DNA of 64,000 bases. Origin: Conchocele bisecta. Lineage: Eukaryota; Mollusca; Bivalvia; Lucinida; Thyasiridae. The DNA lies in NCBI GenBank assembly GCA_029237695.1, contig CM055279.1, positions 19,464,919 to 19,528,918 on the forward strand, written 5' to 3'. Under the pieces are notes generated by a model, which was not told the origin of the DNA, made no database searches, and worked only from the letters and a program-made list of their open reading frames with translations. Both the position numbers and the translations under genes were made by a program. Shown here one piece after another: positions 31,380 through 43,278 of the stretch. Each line of letters starts with the position of its first letter. Positions within the stretch are counted from its first letter, which is position 1.

Positions 31380-32505
31380 ACAAACTTCCAAAAAATAAAC
31401 GGACAGTCAGATAGAGACGTCCGGACGGACGGACGGACGGACGGACGGACGTTCCAACATTTTGGGTTTATGGGGTATTTCCATTGTTTGAAGAACAATG
31501 AAAAAGCCCCTAAACAACAATAGAGTTTATGAGCTTACGGATATTACAAAGGAATCTTTTGTTCCTAACCCCGCCCCTAAGCTCTCAAACCCCCGGACGT
31601 TGGCCCGGATGGACGGACGGACGGACGGACGGACGGACGGACGTTCTTACGAGAGCTACATTGTGAGGTTATTTCCTTTGATGTTTACACTGTGGGGTTA
31701 ACCTCACAATGTAGCAACTTATTCCGTTATTTTCTTCCTTAACGATTCTCTTACGGAATAAATCGCATAATATGCAAATGAGCTAGCCATTAGTTAATTA
31801 TATTTGAAAAACACTTATCCAAGTGTCTTAAATAGGGCGGTGGGTGGGTTTCAGCACAACACAGCAACCTCACAATGTAGCTCTCGTAAGTACGGACGGA
31901 CGGACGGACGGACATTTTAGGTTTATGGGCTATTTGTTCTTTTAAAGATCAAAGGAATAGCCCCTAGACAACGATAGGTTTAGGGGCTAACGGAATAACT
32001 CATGTATTGTATTCTATTGTCTAATCTTAGGCTCCTCCCCCTAGCCTCTAAACCCCAATGTCAGCCCGGACGTACGGACGGATGGACGTTCTGACGGACG
32101 TTCGGACGGACGTTCCTACAAATGGATACTTGTTGGGTTTTTACTGTATAAGTACCCATCACTATCCCTACCCAAGAAGATCCCTAAAAAGCTTGCCCAA
32201 CACACAGAAGAGCATTTGTTGGGCACTTTTGTACCCATCATATACCCTCTCGTCTGTGCGGACGGACGGACGTTCGGACGTCCGTTCGGACGGACGGACG
32301 GACGTACTAATATTTGGGGTTTATGGTCTATTTGTTCTTTAAAAGATCAAAGGAATAGCCCCTAAACTACAATAGGTTTAGGGGCTAACGGAATAAATCT
32401 ATTGTATTTTATTGTCTTAGGCTCCTCCCCCTAGCCCCTAAACCCCCAATGTTAGCCCGTTCTGACGGACGGACTGGCGGGCGGGCGGACGGACGAACGG
32501 ACAGT
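31380..32505. repeat. Composite repeat region with five (GGAC)n tracts
   Basis: GGAC runs at about 31416-31450, 31605-31645, 31892-31912, 32070-32115, 32258-32305 and 32463-32503 alternate with related unique blocks (GGTTTATGG...TATTTGTTCTTT; AGGTTTAGGGGCTAACGGAAT). The blocks at 31912-32000 and 32308-32400 are near-duplicates. No gene is seen; short ORFs are translations of the repeat. Confidence 0.85.
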
Positions 32506-32616
32506 GCGAATCTTGGCGGAGAGAAGTGGTAGAGATATCAGAGTGATAGGAGCAACAATATACTATAATAGTATGTACATTGTGAATAAAGGAACATATC
32601 AGAACCGTTGTACAAC

Positions 32617-34047
32617 AGTCTGTTTCACGAAAGTTGCCCAAATCTTACGGCCATATAAACAATTAAAAAACAATATTTGTTTCGATAATATTAATTTAAA
32701 GGAAAATTTAAGAATGAGCCTTCTTTATATTTCGTGAAATTTTGTCAAATATTGGTTTTATTACGAAAAATTGATTTCTCTATGGGAATTTAACATGGGG
32801 TAAAAAGAGGTATCCCTCTTTCTCCTATCTTCGGAGCTTGCACTAACTTCGGGGCTTTTCTTTTATTCACGCGCAATGGCAGCTCGCGACTTTTATGACG
32901 TCACCTTTCATTCAATCCGGAAGTAAACAGTACGCTGTCACTACTCAAGGAAGAGAATGAAAAAAAATAGATATTTTAATCCAATTTTGGTGTTAAAACT
33001 TTTTAAGGTGAAATATTGTTATCAAATCGATTGAGACAATTTGCAAGTAATTTACCATGTTATTTTTCGTATTATTTGGAAAAATCTAGCTCCAATTTTA
33101 CTTTCAGCGTCTTTGACAACTGGTCATGTGACATTTTGATCAGAGAGACTTAGATGCTTCAGTCGACAATTATGTTTAGTGTCTATTTTCACTGTCGATT
33201 TTCACAGAAACAATTATGTTATGTATCATTTGAGATTCCTTCCAAATCTGACTATATAACACATCTATAAAAATGGTGTAAAAAAAAAAGATCCCTTGAT
33301 AAAATTTAACCAAAATTATGTTAACTGAACTGTGTTTTTGGAGAAATACTGTGATTTGGAAACCAGATACAATTTTAATTCATACAACACTACAAACTAC
33401 ACTCTGAAGTGGGTGCACCGATACAGGCGGAATATAGAACTTTAAAACACGAAGATAGGAGAAAGCTCCTAGCTGATTTAGATCACAATGGCCGACATCT
33501 ACAAGATACGTTTCTTACACCGACTTTCGATTTTAATATTTTTTTGTTGTTGCACATTATTTGCATGGTGTTCATTTGTATTCATAATGTTTGCTGATGT
33601 CAATCTATACTCCGCTCACTGAAAAAGGCATGTACTAGGGCCCCGAAGATACATCCAAAGAGGCTAGAGGAGTTGTGGGAGGAGTAAAAAAAACGGAAAA
33701 AAAATGGAAATTGACTCCGAGACCTAGGTAGATAGCTTGGACAAGATCTAACTAAGAAAACAAAAGTTAAAATTTAAAAATCGGTCCAATATTTCTGAAA
33801 TTCAAAAAAATGTCCCCATGTTAAATCCCCATACACATCTTCACTACTCTGTGAAGATGTCTATGGGGATTTAACATGGCGAAATTGTTTTTTCGCAATA
33901 AAATCAATATTTGACCAAATTTCACGAAATAAAAAGAAGGCTCATTCTTAAATTTTCCTTTAATTTAATATTATCAAAAGAAAAATTGTTTTTGAACTGT
34001 TTATATGGCCGCAAATTGTGGGCAGCTTTCGCGAAACTGAGTAGTCT
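32617..34047. mobile_element. 1.4-kb nonautonomous element with ~150-bp inverted ends (family F)
   Basis: The left end (GTCTGTTTCACGAAAG, then AAGAATGAGCCTTCTTT and TTTGTCAAATATTGGTTTTA) is inverse to the right end (33885-34047). The internal ~1.1 kb has no convincing protein; it includes a hairpin at about 33815-33880 around AATCCCCATA. It ends about 25 bp downstream of the exon at 34071-34194. Confidence 0.7.
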
Positions 34048-34070
34048 AGCTGTACAATGCTTCGTCCTAC

Positions 34071-34194
34071 CTTGACTTGTTTGAAGTGTTCATGGGCATC
34101 TTCACCCGTCGTGATATTCCAGTGCTTCGGCAGTGTAACGGGTGTCTGAACTTTACTGCCCGCTGTGTTCGCATCTTTCATGGAAGAGGCACGC
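34071..34194 (-). CDS. WWE-PARP gene, linker exon opening the catalytic domain
   Basis: Acceptor TCGTACAACAG precedes 34194 and donor CAAG|GTAGGA follows 34071. The 124 bases (1 + 41 codons) start in the phase left by the WWE exon and end in phase 0, matching the exon at 29749. It encodes a polar linker then PVTLPKHWNITTG, which fits the 'P-x-x-W' strand that begins PARP catalytic domains. Alone the exon would be weak; phase agreement with its neighbours on both sides raises confidence. Confidence 0.72.
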
Positions 34195-35150
34195 CTGTTG
34201 TACGACAAAGAAGTTACTTTAAACAATAGTTATTGCATTTAAATGGTTTTCACAGTTTAATAACACAATGTACAGTGGATATTCCTAGGTTCTGGATAAT
34301 AAGCCTTCGTTGGCCAGTTACTAGAGATATCAGCATATAAAAACAATTATTCAAAACTTTTTAAAACAATAAACTTATCGTAAAAGTGCTGTGAAACCAG
34401 ATTTATCTAAAAGTTGCGCTTGTTCCCATGTCGTCCATTGTGTTAACCTATCATACAGGCGCTTGTAGAAAATAGACTGTGACCTTAGAGTCTGGATTTT
34501 TGTTGTTGGGTTATACTCATCCTGTATTGCGGCGCAACATCGGGTCAGTGTACAAAATGGTTATCTAACAACAACAAGATTATAACAATCTACAAACTGT
34601 AGCATATTATTCTGAGCATTTTTATAATCAACAGAACAATACATTCTACTAAAAACACAGAGTTTATATCTACATCTGTGTAATCAAATATAATTCTGTG
34701 TTAGTTTTTTATTGTTTTTCATATAAGACCCCCCAGTATAATGAGAAGCTCTATGCTGGTAATTTGACAGCTACCAGTCTGTGTTTACATGACGTTGACT
34801 TCTCAAAATGGCTAAAGAATCCAGTGACGCAGACCATGCTTTGTAAATCTTTTTGAATAATGATGTTTATGAGTGGACAAAAGTGGGAATAGCTGAAATA
34901 CAACATTTTGAAGGTATTCTAACAAATTTGATTAAAACGTTACATGACCAAGGGCGATGTGGAACATTTTTCTCCATTTGACAGATAAGTGTCTTCTGCA
35001 AAAATGTCCGGGAAACAGACTGTGTAATTTTCTGTGATTAGTGACAAATGCGGTTTACGGAAATTCCCGACGCGGGGGTTATCCCGACAAATGGTTACGC
35101 TACTGTAATACAACTCATAATACACTAGTGTAATACGTATGCTAATGAGC
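34195..35150. other. Intronic host DNA, nothing recognised
   Basis: AT-rich sequence with no ORF of interest and no clear repeat, apart from a CACTAGTGTAAT segment near 35125 that recurs at 40748. Confidence 0.5.
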
Positions 35151-35159
35151 TCACCACAG

Positions 35160-35350
35160 AAAACATGGTAGTTATCAATTCAACTTCAGATTATGATGAT
35201 GTGCTTATGCAATAAATAAAATCTACCATTTGTGTTGATTTAATATGATATTTATTAAACTTTTTGACCGATTTCATAAGAAACTCGACATAGCCTCGTT
35301 TCCTTTGAAATCGGTAAACTTGTTTAATAAATATCATATTAAATCATCAC
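35160..35350. mobile_element. Palindromic MITE-like element, family G (copy 1)
   Basis: Inverted arms TTTAATATGATATTTATTAA ... inverse surround a ~60-bp centre with GATTTCATAAG. A diverged copy lies at 41040-41180 (GCTTATGCAATAAATA...AATATGATATATATTAA). Confidence 0.65.
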
Positions 35351-35412
35351 TCATGTAACGATCCTGTATTTATTATATCAAACAATATAATATTGTTTAA
35401 AAAATATTCAGC

Positions 35413-35660
35413 GCTCCAGATAAGGAATTAGTAATTGAGTATTGTTACAGCATTTGGGAATTTCGATATTTTAATTGGGTCAAATAAAATCACACTACTG
35501 TTTACACATGAACAGACAGCAATTATTGAATGGTTTGCTTCAAAATGAAAACATGTCTTGTCATTTCATTAGAATTGTCTCCTTGGAGACGATTCTAATG
35601 AAAAGGCAAGCTGTGTTTTCATGGAAAATAAGAAAAATATTCTATATTTGTGGTCTGCTT
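35413..35660 (+). repeat. Dispersed repeat, copy 1 (second copy at 41366-41610)
   Basis: Both copies start CTCCAGATAAGGAATTAGTA and share ATCACACTACTGTTTACACA and CAGACAGCAATTATTGAAT. The order with the family G palindrome is also kept, so a larger segment was duplicated or transposed as a unit. Confidence 0.7.
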
Positions 35661-35679
35661 ATTGTTTTCTGCAGCAGGA

Positions 35680-36115
35680 CTAGATGGCCGCGGCCTGCAT
35701 GTCGCGCCTTGTGGCGAGGCATGGATACTAACAAAAAAAGATACAGTATAACGAAAAACTTAACCAAAAAATTTAACCAAAAACTTTAACCAAAAAACTT
35801 AACCAAACAACTTAACAAAAAACTTTAACCAAAAAACTTAACAAAAAAACTTCATAGTAATTTGACCTTGACATTGGGCACAGGGGTCGCACGGGAGTGG
35901 GGTAGAATGAAAATATAGATGATGATAAACACCCATGTGAAGTTTTAAGGTAATGAGCAAAGCTGTTGCAGAGATATAGTATAACCAAAAACTTTAACCA
36001 AAAAACTTAACCAAAAACATCAAAGTAATTTGACCTTGACATTGGGCACAGGGGCCGCACGGGAGGGGGGTAGAATGAAAATATAGATGATGATAAACAC
36101 CCATGGCAATTTTAA
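35680..36115. repeat. GACCTTGA-type dispersed repeat with internal duplication
   Basis: Begins with a GATGGCCGCGGCCTGCATGT module and AACCAAAAAACTTAA runs, then two near-identical blocks (35855-35940, 36020-36110) with TTTGACCTTGACATTGGGCA and AGATGATGATAAACACCCAT. Related to 8840-9228 and 37360-37680. Confidence 0.7.
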
Positions 36116-37110
36116 TTGGGTATTTAAGCAAAAACGCAGCTTATCTGGAGCTCTGAATATTTATTAATCAAATATTTACACCTAGGAAACTTGAAGGGAC
36201 TGCGATCTATTGATTTTCCACCAAACCCAATTGTCACAAAATTATTTTCAGACTTGTCCGTTCATAAAAAGGGTGGGTTTTTTTTCTTTCGAATAAAAAT
36301 GAAAACTTCTTGCAAAAAGTGCAGATCCTGTGAAGCAGTTTGTCATGACTCATCTGGATCGACAATGTTTGCAAACACCACTATATACATTGTAGGTCTG
36401 CAGATTATGAAGCCAAAACTGACATAAGCTGCAACTTTCAGTACACATATTTTTTCACATACTGATTGTTTAAGAAATTAAATACCGTAAGAGGTAGCGC
36501 TAGCGACCGTAGAATTTAGTTTCTTAACCCACTAGATTTTGACAGCACCCCATTTTAGAAATTCTAATTATTTTCAATTGAAAAAGATTTTAAAATGCTG
36601 TTAAAGCAGGTTTTGACAAGAAAAATGCAAGGAGAAAAATAATGGACAACACTTTTTAATTTTGCATTGTAAGGGTTAAACAATGTGCTAAAATATAATA
36701 TGAAGACATTTCGTACTCAATATTTTAATTGCTTTTCAGTACACATTACTCCTGATTTTAATAGCTTTGTACCCAGTGATTTACCGTGATTCTGGAAGGA
36801 TTTATTTCCTTGAAGGAAATATTTCCTCCTAGTGGTTCGCGAGATGTAATTGACGTCACGTTTTGACATTTCCGGAGAGAAGAAACAATTCATACGCAAA
36901 AATTGTAAATTTTAACAACGTTATAAGATGTAAGAGCAAATTTCATATTTTTAGAACCAAATGTGATATACAATTTATTCCACTATCATTTTGAAATACC
37001 AGATTTATTTCCATTGAAAACTGTAAATCCGACAAAGAAACGCGTGCTCCGCACCTCATTTCTTTATCGGATTTGCAGATGTCTCGGAGAAATAAATCAG
37101 GTATTTCAAA
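36116..37110. other. Intronic DNA with MITE fragments and a hairpin
   Basis: 36310-36380 resembles the GTGCAGATCC palindrome family; 36500-36660 resembles family C; 36990-37108 forms a hairpin with arms TGAAATACC / GGTATTTCA and AAATCCGA / TCGGATTT. No gene. Confidence 0.55.
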
Positions 37111-37359
37111 ATGGCAGTTGAATAACCTCTATTTAATTTATGCAAATACCAGCTTATCTGAGCTCTACCAAATTGATCCGCCTTGGCTCAGAATAATCAA
37201 AAGACTGAAAGTCCTGAAATCCTTCGCAGTACGTGCTCAACCATTTTAATATTTAACACAAAAATCATATATACTCCATTTAAAATCAATATATTCGTCG
37301 AATCAGTATTCATTATCAATGCTGCAAAAACAATATTCATCTTGACAAACATGATTGTT

Positions 37360-37680
37360 CAAAGTAATTTAACCTTGACCTTGGACACGAAGGCCACATG
37401 TGTGTGGTACATGTATGGAATGCAAATATGGATAATGATAAGGAAGTATATGAAGTTTGAAGTCAATCTGACTTACGGTTGCAGAAAACTTTAAGGCAAA
37501 TCGTACGGATGCAAATGTCTAAGTAATTTGACCTTGACCTTGGAAATGAAGGCCGCATGAGTGTGGTATGGAATGGAAATATGGTTGATGATAAGGAAGT
37601 ATATGAAGTTTGAGGTCCATCCGACTTTCCATCACAGAGATAATGGGTACCCAAACTCTTTAACGTGGACGGGCGGAATT
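37360..37680. repeat. GACCTTGACCTTGG-type repeat, two units
   Basis: Two ~150-bp units share GTAATTTGACCTTGACCTTGG, GGCCGCATG-like, ATATGG and GATAAGGAAGTATATGAAGT. A G-run and GT-rich tract follow at 37713-37745. Confidence 0.75.
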
Positions 37681-38079
37681 ACAAAAACTATATACCCTCG
37701 ACATACTTTGTATGCCGGGGGGGGGGGGGGGTGGGGTGGGGGTGTATATCTATAGTTTTGTATAAACAGTTTAAACTTTATATATTTTACAACACTTACA
37801 AACAAGAGCGAGCAGTCATGCATGGAACACGACAGGTGACATATGTCATCAGTCCCCTTTTTCCTGTCACAGTCATAGCTCAGGAATTAGACTGGTGACA
37901 TATATCATCAGTCCATTTTCTCCTGACAGTCTCCCAAATTTAAAATTCATATCATTTTCCAAATAGGAATACTCAGCGATTTGTAACCCGGAGGATATAA
38001 CAACGAGAGCTGTAGGAGAACAGCATAGCTCGACTACGAGGGTTGTCGATGTACACATAGCTTGACAAACAAGGTGGCT

Positions 38080-39595
38080 GCGGCCTGCATAAAAACCTTA
38101 ACCAAGGTTGACAAAAAACCTTAACTAAAGGAAATTCAAGTAAATGTAGGTCAATGTCAGATATAGGTCAGGGGTTGTTGATGTACATCACTAGGAGATG
38201 AAGTTGTCCAAGTATGGTTGGTGTAGGGCCAGGAGTATGCCATCTACAAGCTTGACTAAAAACCTTAACCAAAGAGAATTAAGTAAGTAATTCAAGAGGA
38301 AATGTAGGTCAAGGTCAAACATAGATCAGGGGTTATTGATGTACATCACTATGAAAAAAGGTTGTCCAAGCATGGTGTCTGTATGCACAATAGTATTCCA
38401 TGTACAAGCTTGACTAAAAACCTTAATCAAGGTAGACTAAAAACCTTAACCAAGGGGAATTAACTAAATAATTCAAGGTTAAATGTAGGTCAAGGTCAAA
38501 TATAGGTCAGGGGTTGTTGATGTACATCACTAGGAGATGAAGTTGCCCAAGTATGGTTGGTATAGAGCCAGGAGTATGCCATCTACAAGCTTGATTAAAA
38601 ACCTTAACCAAGGGGAATTAGCTAAGTAATTCAAGAGGAAATGTAGGTCAAGGTCAAATATAGATCAGGGGTTATTGATGTACATCACTAGGAGATGAAG
38701 TTTTCCAAGTATTGTTGCTTTACGCCCAGGAGTATTCCATCTACAAGCTTGACTAAAAACCTTAACCAAAGAGAATTAAGTAAGTAATTCAAGAGGAAAT
38801 GTAGGTCAAGGTCAAATATAGATAAGGGGTTATTGATGTACATCACTATGAGAAAATGTTGTCTAAGCATGGTGTCTGTATGCACAATAGTAGTCCATGT
38901 ACAAGCTTGACTAAAAACCTTAACCAAGGTTGACTAAAACCCTTAACCAAGGGGAATTAACTAAGTAATTCAAGAGGAAATGTAGGTCAAGGTCAAATAT
39001 AGATCAGGGGTTATTGATGTACATCACTAGGAGATGATTTTTTCCAAGTATGGTTGCTGTAGGCCCAGGAGTATTCCATATACAAGCTTGACTAAAAACC
39101 TTAACCAAGGTGAAATAAGTAAGTAATCCAAGGATAAAAGTAGGTCAAGGTCAAATATAGGTCAGGGATTATTGATGTACATCACTAGGTGATGAAGTTG
39201 TCCAAGTATGGTTGAAGTAGGCACAGGAGTATTCCATATACAAGCTTGACTATACACATTAACCAAGTAATTCAAGGTTAAATGTAGGTGAAGGTAAAAT
39301 ATAGATCAGGGTTTATTGATGTACATCACTATGAGAAAAGGTTGTACAAGTATGGTGTATGTATGCACAATAGTATTTCATGTACAAGCTTGACTAGAAA
39401 CCTTAACCAAGGTTGACTAAACACCTTAACCAAGGGGAATTAACTAAGTAATTCAAGAGGAAATGTAGGTCAAGGTCAAATATAGATCAGGGTTTATTGG
39501 TGTACATCACTAGGAGATGAAGTTTTCCAAGTATGGTGGTTGTAGGGCCAGTAGTATTCCATATACAAGCTCGACTAAAAACCTTAACCAAGGCG
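38080..39595. repeat. Tandem array of ~160-180-bp units carrying AGGTCAAGGTCA
   Basis: About nine units repeat ACAAGCTTGACTAAAAACCT, AATTCAAGAGGAAATGTAGG, GTCAAGGTCAAATATAG and TGATGTACATCACTAGGAGA. Most contain AGGTCAAGGTCA, a direct repeat of the nuclear-receptor half-site. A GACGCC-type microsatellite closes the array at 39595-39655. Confidence 0.88.
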
Positions 39596-39655
39596 TGACG
39601 GTGACGCCGACGCCGACACCGACGTCGACGCCGACGCCAACGCTGACGTCGGGGT

Positions 39656-41039
39656 GACAACATAAGCTCTAACTATTCTTCGAATAGTCGAGCTAAAAAC
39701 GTTCTGCTTTCACTTTCATTTCAGCTACACATTCAATTTTAATTTATTGAGTAAATGATGCCGAAATATTTATTTAAATTAATATCTAATTATTTAAATA
39801 TACTTTTTTTAATTCATAATACAAATAATCTACAGATAATTATTATCCTTATTCAAACTCAAGACAACGTTTCCTTTGTGAAGTGTATCATACTGTATAG
39901 ACTGTGTAACGTCAAGTCGCAAGACTGTCGGCAGCGTATGCGCTAACACACACGACGTGTAATTATCAAAAAATTGCTAGCACCTCTTTGGAAAGTTTGG
40001 ATTTCCGCGCGAACTGTTTTACTAAATTCATTATAGATTAGTTGATTGTTTAAGTAAAATGGTCACTGATTAATAATATCGATGGCTCAAGATAATTAAA
40101 CCATTATACAACTGTCAAAAAACAATGTTTCTGCTTTGAATCATCATCATTTCGTTGTCCAATGTCGGATTTTATCGAGCCATTGACCTATGTAAAGTTC
40201 AGAATGTAAGCTTTAATCTGATTGGTCATTCAAGAAAAACGTCACAGGGAAATCCCGCCCCCTACTTTATCATTGCGCAAAATATCAACATACATAACAA
40301 AGAACTCATATTAATACATAACAGTTAATAGTTTATAAAGTATACAAAAACTTTTGCAATAACACACATATAGCACAAAAAAAACCCACATGTATTACGC
40401 TGAAACGCTAAGATAGCTCGCTGTTTTACTGTTGTTGAATTACTTTTTATGGCGTAGTACCACGTGTTTTTCTAAAGTTAAACCCGCAAACAGTGACACT
40501 GCGACCGCCACTTAACTCATTAGCATAACTGCAATGACTGAGCATTTTCATATAGTTACTAAATCCGAGCTAATCATGCTAATAGCTCGGATAAAAAGAA
40601 ATTCTTTCATAAGCCTCGGAATTGCTATGGTAAATAATTACATATTCACGCCGCCCGATACATTTGATTTCCGCCAAATTACACAGGCCGGTATTTATTT
40701 TATTGAATGGTCTTTTGCCATAACACAGTGTGTTAACCATCATAATACACTAGTGTAATACATAAGTAAACAATAACTGGCATCGTAAAATGAAGCTAAT
40801 CCCCTAGCTGGCAGCCTTGATAATAAAGAAAACAATACAACTAAGTCCTCAGTGGCCTTGACCTTGGGCGGTCGGACGTGGGAAGGACAATACCTAGACA
40901 CACATTGTGGCCAAATATTATCAAAATCGGTGAAGTGGTTGAAAAATGAAAGGTGTTACTAACGCACATATGCACGTACGTACATGGACTAACGCTAAAT
41001 TGAGACCACTACAGCAAACATGTTAGGTGATCATTGTAT
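39656..41039. other. Intronic host DNA, no gene recognised
   Basis: AT-rich. It contains a CACTAGTGTAAT segment (40748) also found at 35125, and a CCTTGACCTTGGGCGG segment (40856) typical of other dispersed repeats here. No convincing ORF. Confidence 0.5.
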
Positions 41040-41180
41040 GATGCTGTGCTTATGCAATAAATATAATCTAACATTTGTGCTCATTCAATAATAATATGAT
41101 ATATATTAACTTCTTGACTGATTCAGTCGATTTTCTTATGAAATCAGTAAACTCAATTAATAAATACCTTATTAAATCCA
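41040..41180. mobile_element. Palindromic MITE-like element, family G (copy 2)
   Basis: Diverged counterpart of 35160-35350. Confidence 0.55.
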
Positions 41181-41184
41181 CAGG

Positions 41185-41365
41185 TTGAAGTAACTGACCG
41201 AGGTCTATAAATACATTACATATACCTAAAAGCATGAATAAGTGAAAATGAATATGTGTATAGGTGGGAGTAAAAAAACATATTTTAGCTTATTTTTTCC
41301 CCGCTTATTGATGCTTTTATATATATTTAATGTATTTATATACCTCGGTCCGTTACTTCAACAGG
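41185..41365. repeat. Hairpin-forming inverted repeat
   Basis: GTTGAAGTAACTGACCGAGG at the left is inverse to CCTCGGTCCGTTACTTCAAC at the right; inner arms also pair (TAAATACATTA / TAATGTATTTA). CTTCAACCTGTG recurs near 41731, just before element 2. Confidence 0.65.
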
Positions 41366-41720
41366 GCTCCAGATAAGGAATTAGTAATTGAGTATTGTTA
41401 CTCCATCAGTTCTGAAGCAATTGGGTATTTCAAAATTGTAATTGGGTAAAATTAAATCACACTACTGTTTACACATCAACAGACAGCAATTATTGAATAG
41501 TTTGTTTCGAAATGAAAACATATCTTGGCATTTCATTATAATTGTTTCCTTGGATGTGTTTTCATGGAAATATATGCTATATTGTGGTCTGTTTATTGTT
41601 TTCTGCAGCATGATAAAGGTACCACAAGTGTTCTCATTGCTTTTTGATACTCACTACTTCTGATTTCAATTGGGTTTTTCGCAATTTTAATTGGGTATTT
41701 ACGCAAATACGCAGCTTCTC
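41366..41720 (+). repeat. Dispersed repeat, copy 2
   Basis: Matches 35413-35660. Element 2 inserted close to its end. Confidence 0.65.
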
Positions 41721-41753
41721 TGGAGCTCTGCTTCAACCTGTGAATAAATCATC

Positions 41754-41758
41754 ACATT
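41754..41758. repeat. Target-site duplication ACATT, left of element 2
   Basis: Repeats at 59307-59311. Confidence 0.85.
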
Positions 41759-41947
41759 AGTAGTATATAAGAGTCATAATGATACAAGTTTATATGGAAG
41801 CCACACACTACGTGTGGTGGCTTCCACACGAAACTTGTAATCATTATGACTCTTATATACTACTACCGCGAGACCATATATTTATGACATGAGAAGATAC
41901 ACCCTATTAGAGATAAGAAGAATCCCTATGTTATACTCAGTATATAT
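41759..41947 (+). repeat. Left TIR of element 2 (hairpin 41759-41864)
   Basis: Same sequence as the element 1 TIRs with a small AGAAGA-type insertion near 41917; the outer 106-bp palindrome is retained. Confidence 0.92.
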
Positions 41948-41955
41948 ATAACATA

Positions 41956-42249
41956 ATGGTTCTAGTTAAGTGTGCATGGTTGAAGACAGGTAGTCACGAG
42001 AGATGTTTTCGCACCGGTATTTACGAATATTGCAAACATCACAGTGCATGGATGCGAAGAGGTTCCGTTTCACCTCGCCCATGTCGACATTGTGGGGTAG
42101 GGACCAAAGCCGAGTCACTGCTATGTCCACCATGCGGTGGCACTCAGGCTACTCATCGAATGGTTAACAAGGGATTACGTGCTCGCAAGTATTATCGTTT
42201 AGTAATAATTCAAATCGGAAAGTCAGTTAGAAAGATAGAATCGATCTAA
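41956..42249 (+). CDS. Cys-rich Zn-ribbon-like protein, 97 aa (element 2)
   Basis: Near-identical partner of 27628-27921, with CRHCG and CPPCGG knuckles and a CKHH segment. Begins 3 bp after ATATATATAACATA at the inner TIR edge, so transcription probably starts within the TIR. Confidence 0.72.
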   Translation: MVLVKCAWLKTGSHERCFRTGIYEYCKHHSAWMRRGSVSPRPCRHCGVGTKAESLLCPPCGGTQATHRMVNKGLRARKYYRLVIIQIGKSVRKIESI

Positions 42250-42351
42250 TAAGTCACGGTGTTTCTACAGCATTAAAACACTGTAAAAAACATTATCAAA
42301 CTAATTTTATAAAATTGAACACAAAAAACGAGTACCAATATAAAAGAGAAA

Positions 42352-42726
42352 ATGGATAATTCAATACAATTTGAATTGCAAATTTTTAATGACTGTGTTG
42401 AAGAAGTTTACGAAGAATACGGGGGTTATAATCCTGTATATAAATTCTATAAAATGAGAACACTAGGCGATATCGAATATATGAAATACCAGCGTAATTT
42501 ATTACGCTCCGATAAAAACGTTACATTTCCAATATTATACCGGCAATTATGTCAACTATACAAGAGGCAAATACGAACATTAAGACAGATAATGCGTATC
42601 GGATATGAAACTAAGGCGTATTATATAAAACTATTAAAACCCAACGATTCGTTTACGAATGTACATTTTTACGATATCGCTTATAAAGATATTGAAAAAT
42701 TATTATTGAAAAAAAACAACTACTAA
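42352..42726 (+). CDS. Small basic right-end protein, 124 aa (element 2, open)
   Basis: MDNSIQFELQIFNDCVEEVY start; rich in Tyr, Arg and Lys with central YRQLCQLYKRQIRTLRQIM; no TM. This copy keeps a C-terminus (DIAYKDIEKLLLKKNNY) that is shifted in element 1. Function unknown. Confidence 0.62.
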   Translation: MDNSIQFELQIFNDCVEEVYEEYGGYNPVYKFYKMRTLGDIEYMKYQRNLLRSDKNVTFPILYRQLCQLYKRQIRTLRQIMRIGYETKAYYIKLLKPNDSFTNVHFYDIAYKDIEKLLLKKNNY

Positions 42727-43278
42727 TTAATTTATAGCCGAGTGTATTTTTCTTAGCGAAGGTATGTAAACGGGCTATTTGAAATTATTTTTCATTAACC
42801 TCGAGCGGTCGGAGTCCGAACGCCGTTGTCATGCAGTTGTTTACCATGACAACAGCGGTCGGACTCCGAACGCCGTTGTCATGCAGTTGTTTACCATAGC
42901 GACCACATTTGTAGGGATAGAAATAAATAAATAAAAATGTTTAGTTCCAACCGCGGCGCGAACCCACGACCCTCGTCTCTATAGATTATCGCCTTAACCA
43001 CACGACCACGAAGGCTGTTATGATAAACATTACCTAGTGTTTTACAATTATCGATTTACGACAATGTTTCAATTACACGGGTTATGAACCATGCGTAAAT
43101 TGATAGCCGAGATAAACAGAGCCGAGTGTATCAATTACACAGACGGTGTGTACAGTGTAATCCTAGACTGAATTTGTTATGCGATTACGGCGTAATTCCC
43201 AGTGAAAAACACATGTTGCATAGGTATGTAAATTTGTTTACTGCACCAATATAAGAAAATTAATTATTATTTAAAAAA
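42727..43278. other. Variable noncoding right arm of element 2
   Basis: Differs from the corresponding arm of element 1. It holds a two-unit ~46-bp repeat (42803-42903, CGGTCGGAGTCCGAACGCCG then TTGTCATGCAGTTGTTTACC) whose units can fold through TTGTCATG / CATGACAA, and a minus-strand tRNA-like segment (~42947-43020; A-box-like TGGTCGTGTGGTTAAGG and GTGGGTTCGCGCC) with a degenerate acceptor stem. No protein is seen. Confidence 0.6.

Noticed and set aside
31498..32342. Small ORFs with RTDGRTDGRTD repeats
   Set aside because: They are translations of the (GGAC)n microsatellite.
33409..33597. Possible coding exon inside the 1.4-kb family F element
   Set aside because: A short frame with a low-complexity hydrophobic end, no recognisable domain and no partner exon.
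35475..35789. ORF overlapping the dispersed repeat
   Set aside because: Lies within a repeat whose second copy (41442-41663) does not preserve the frame.
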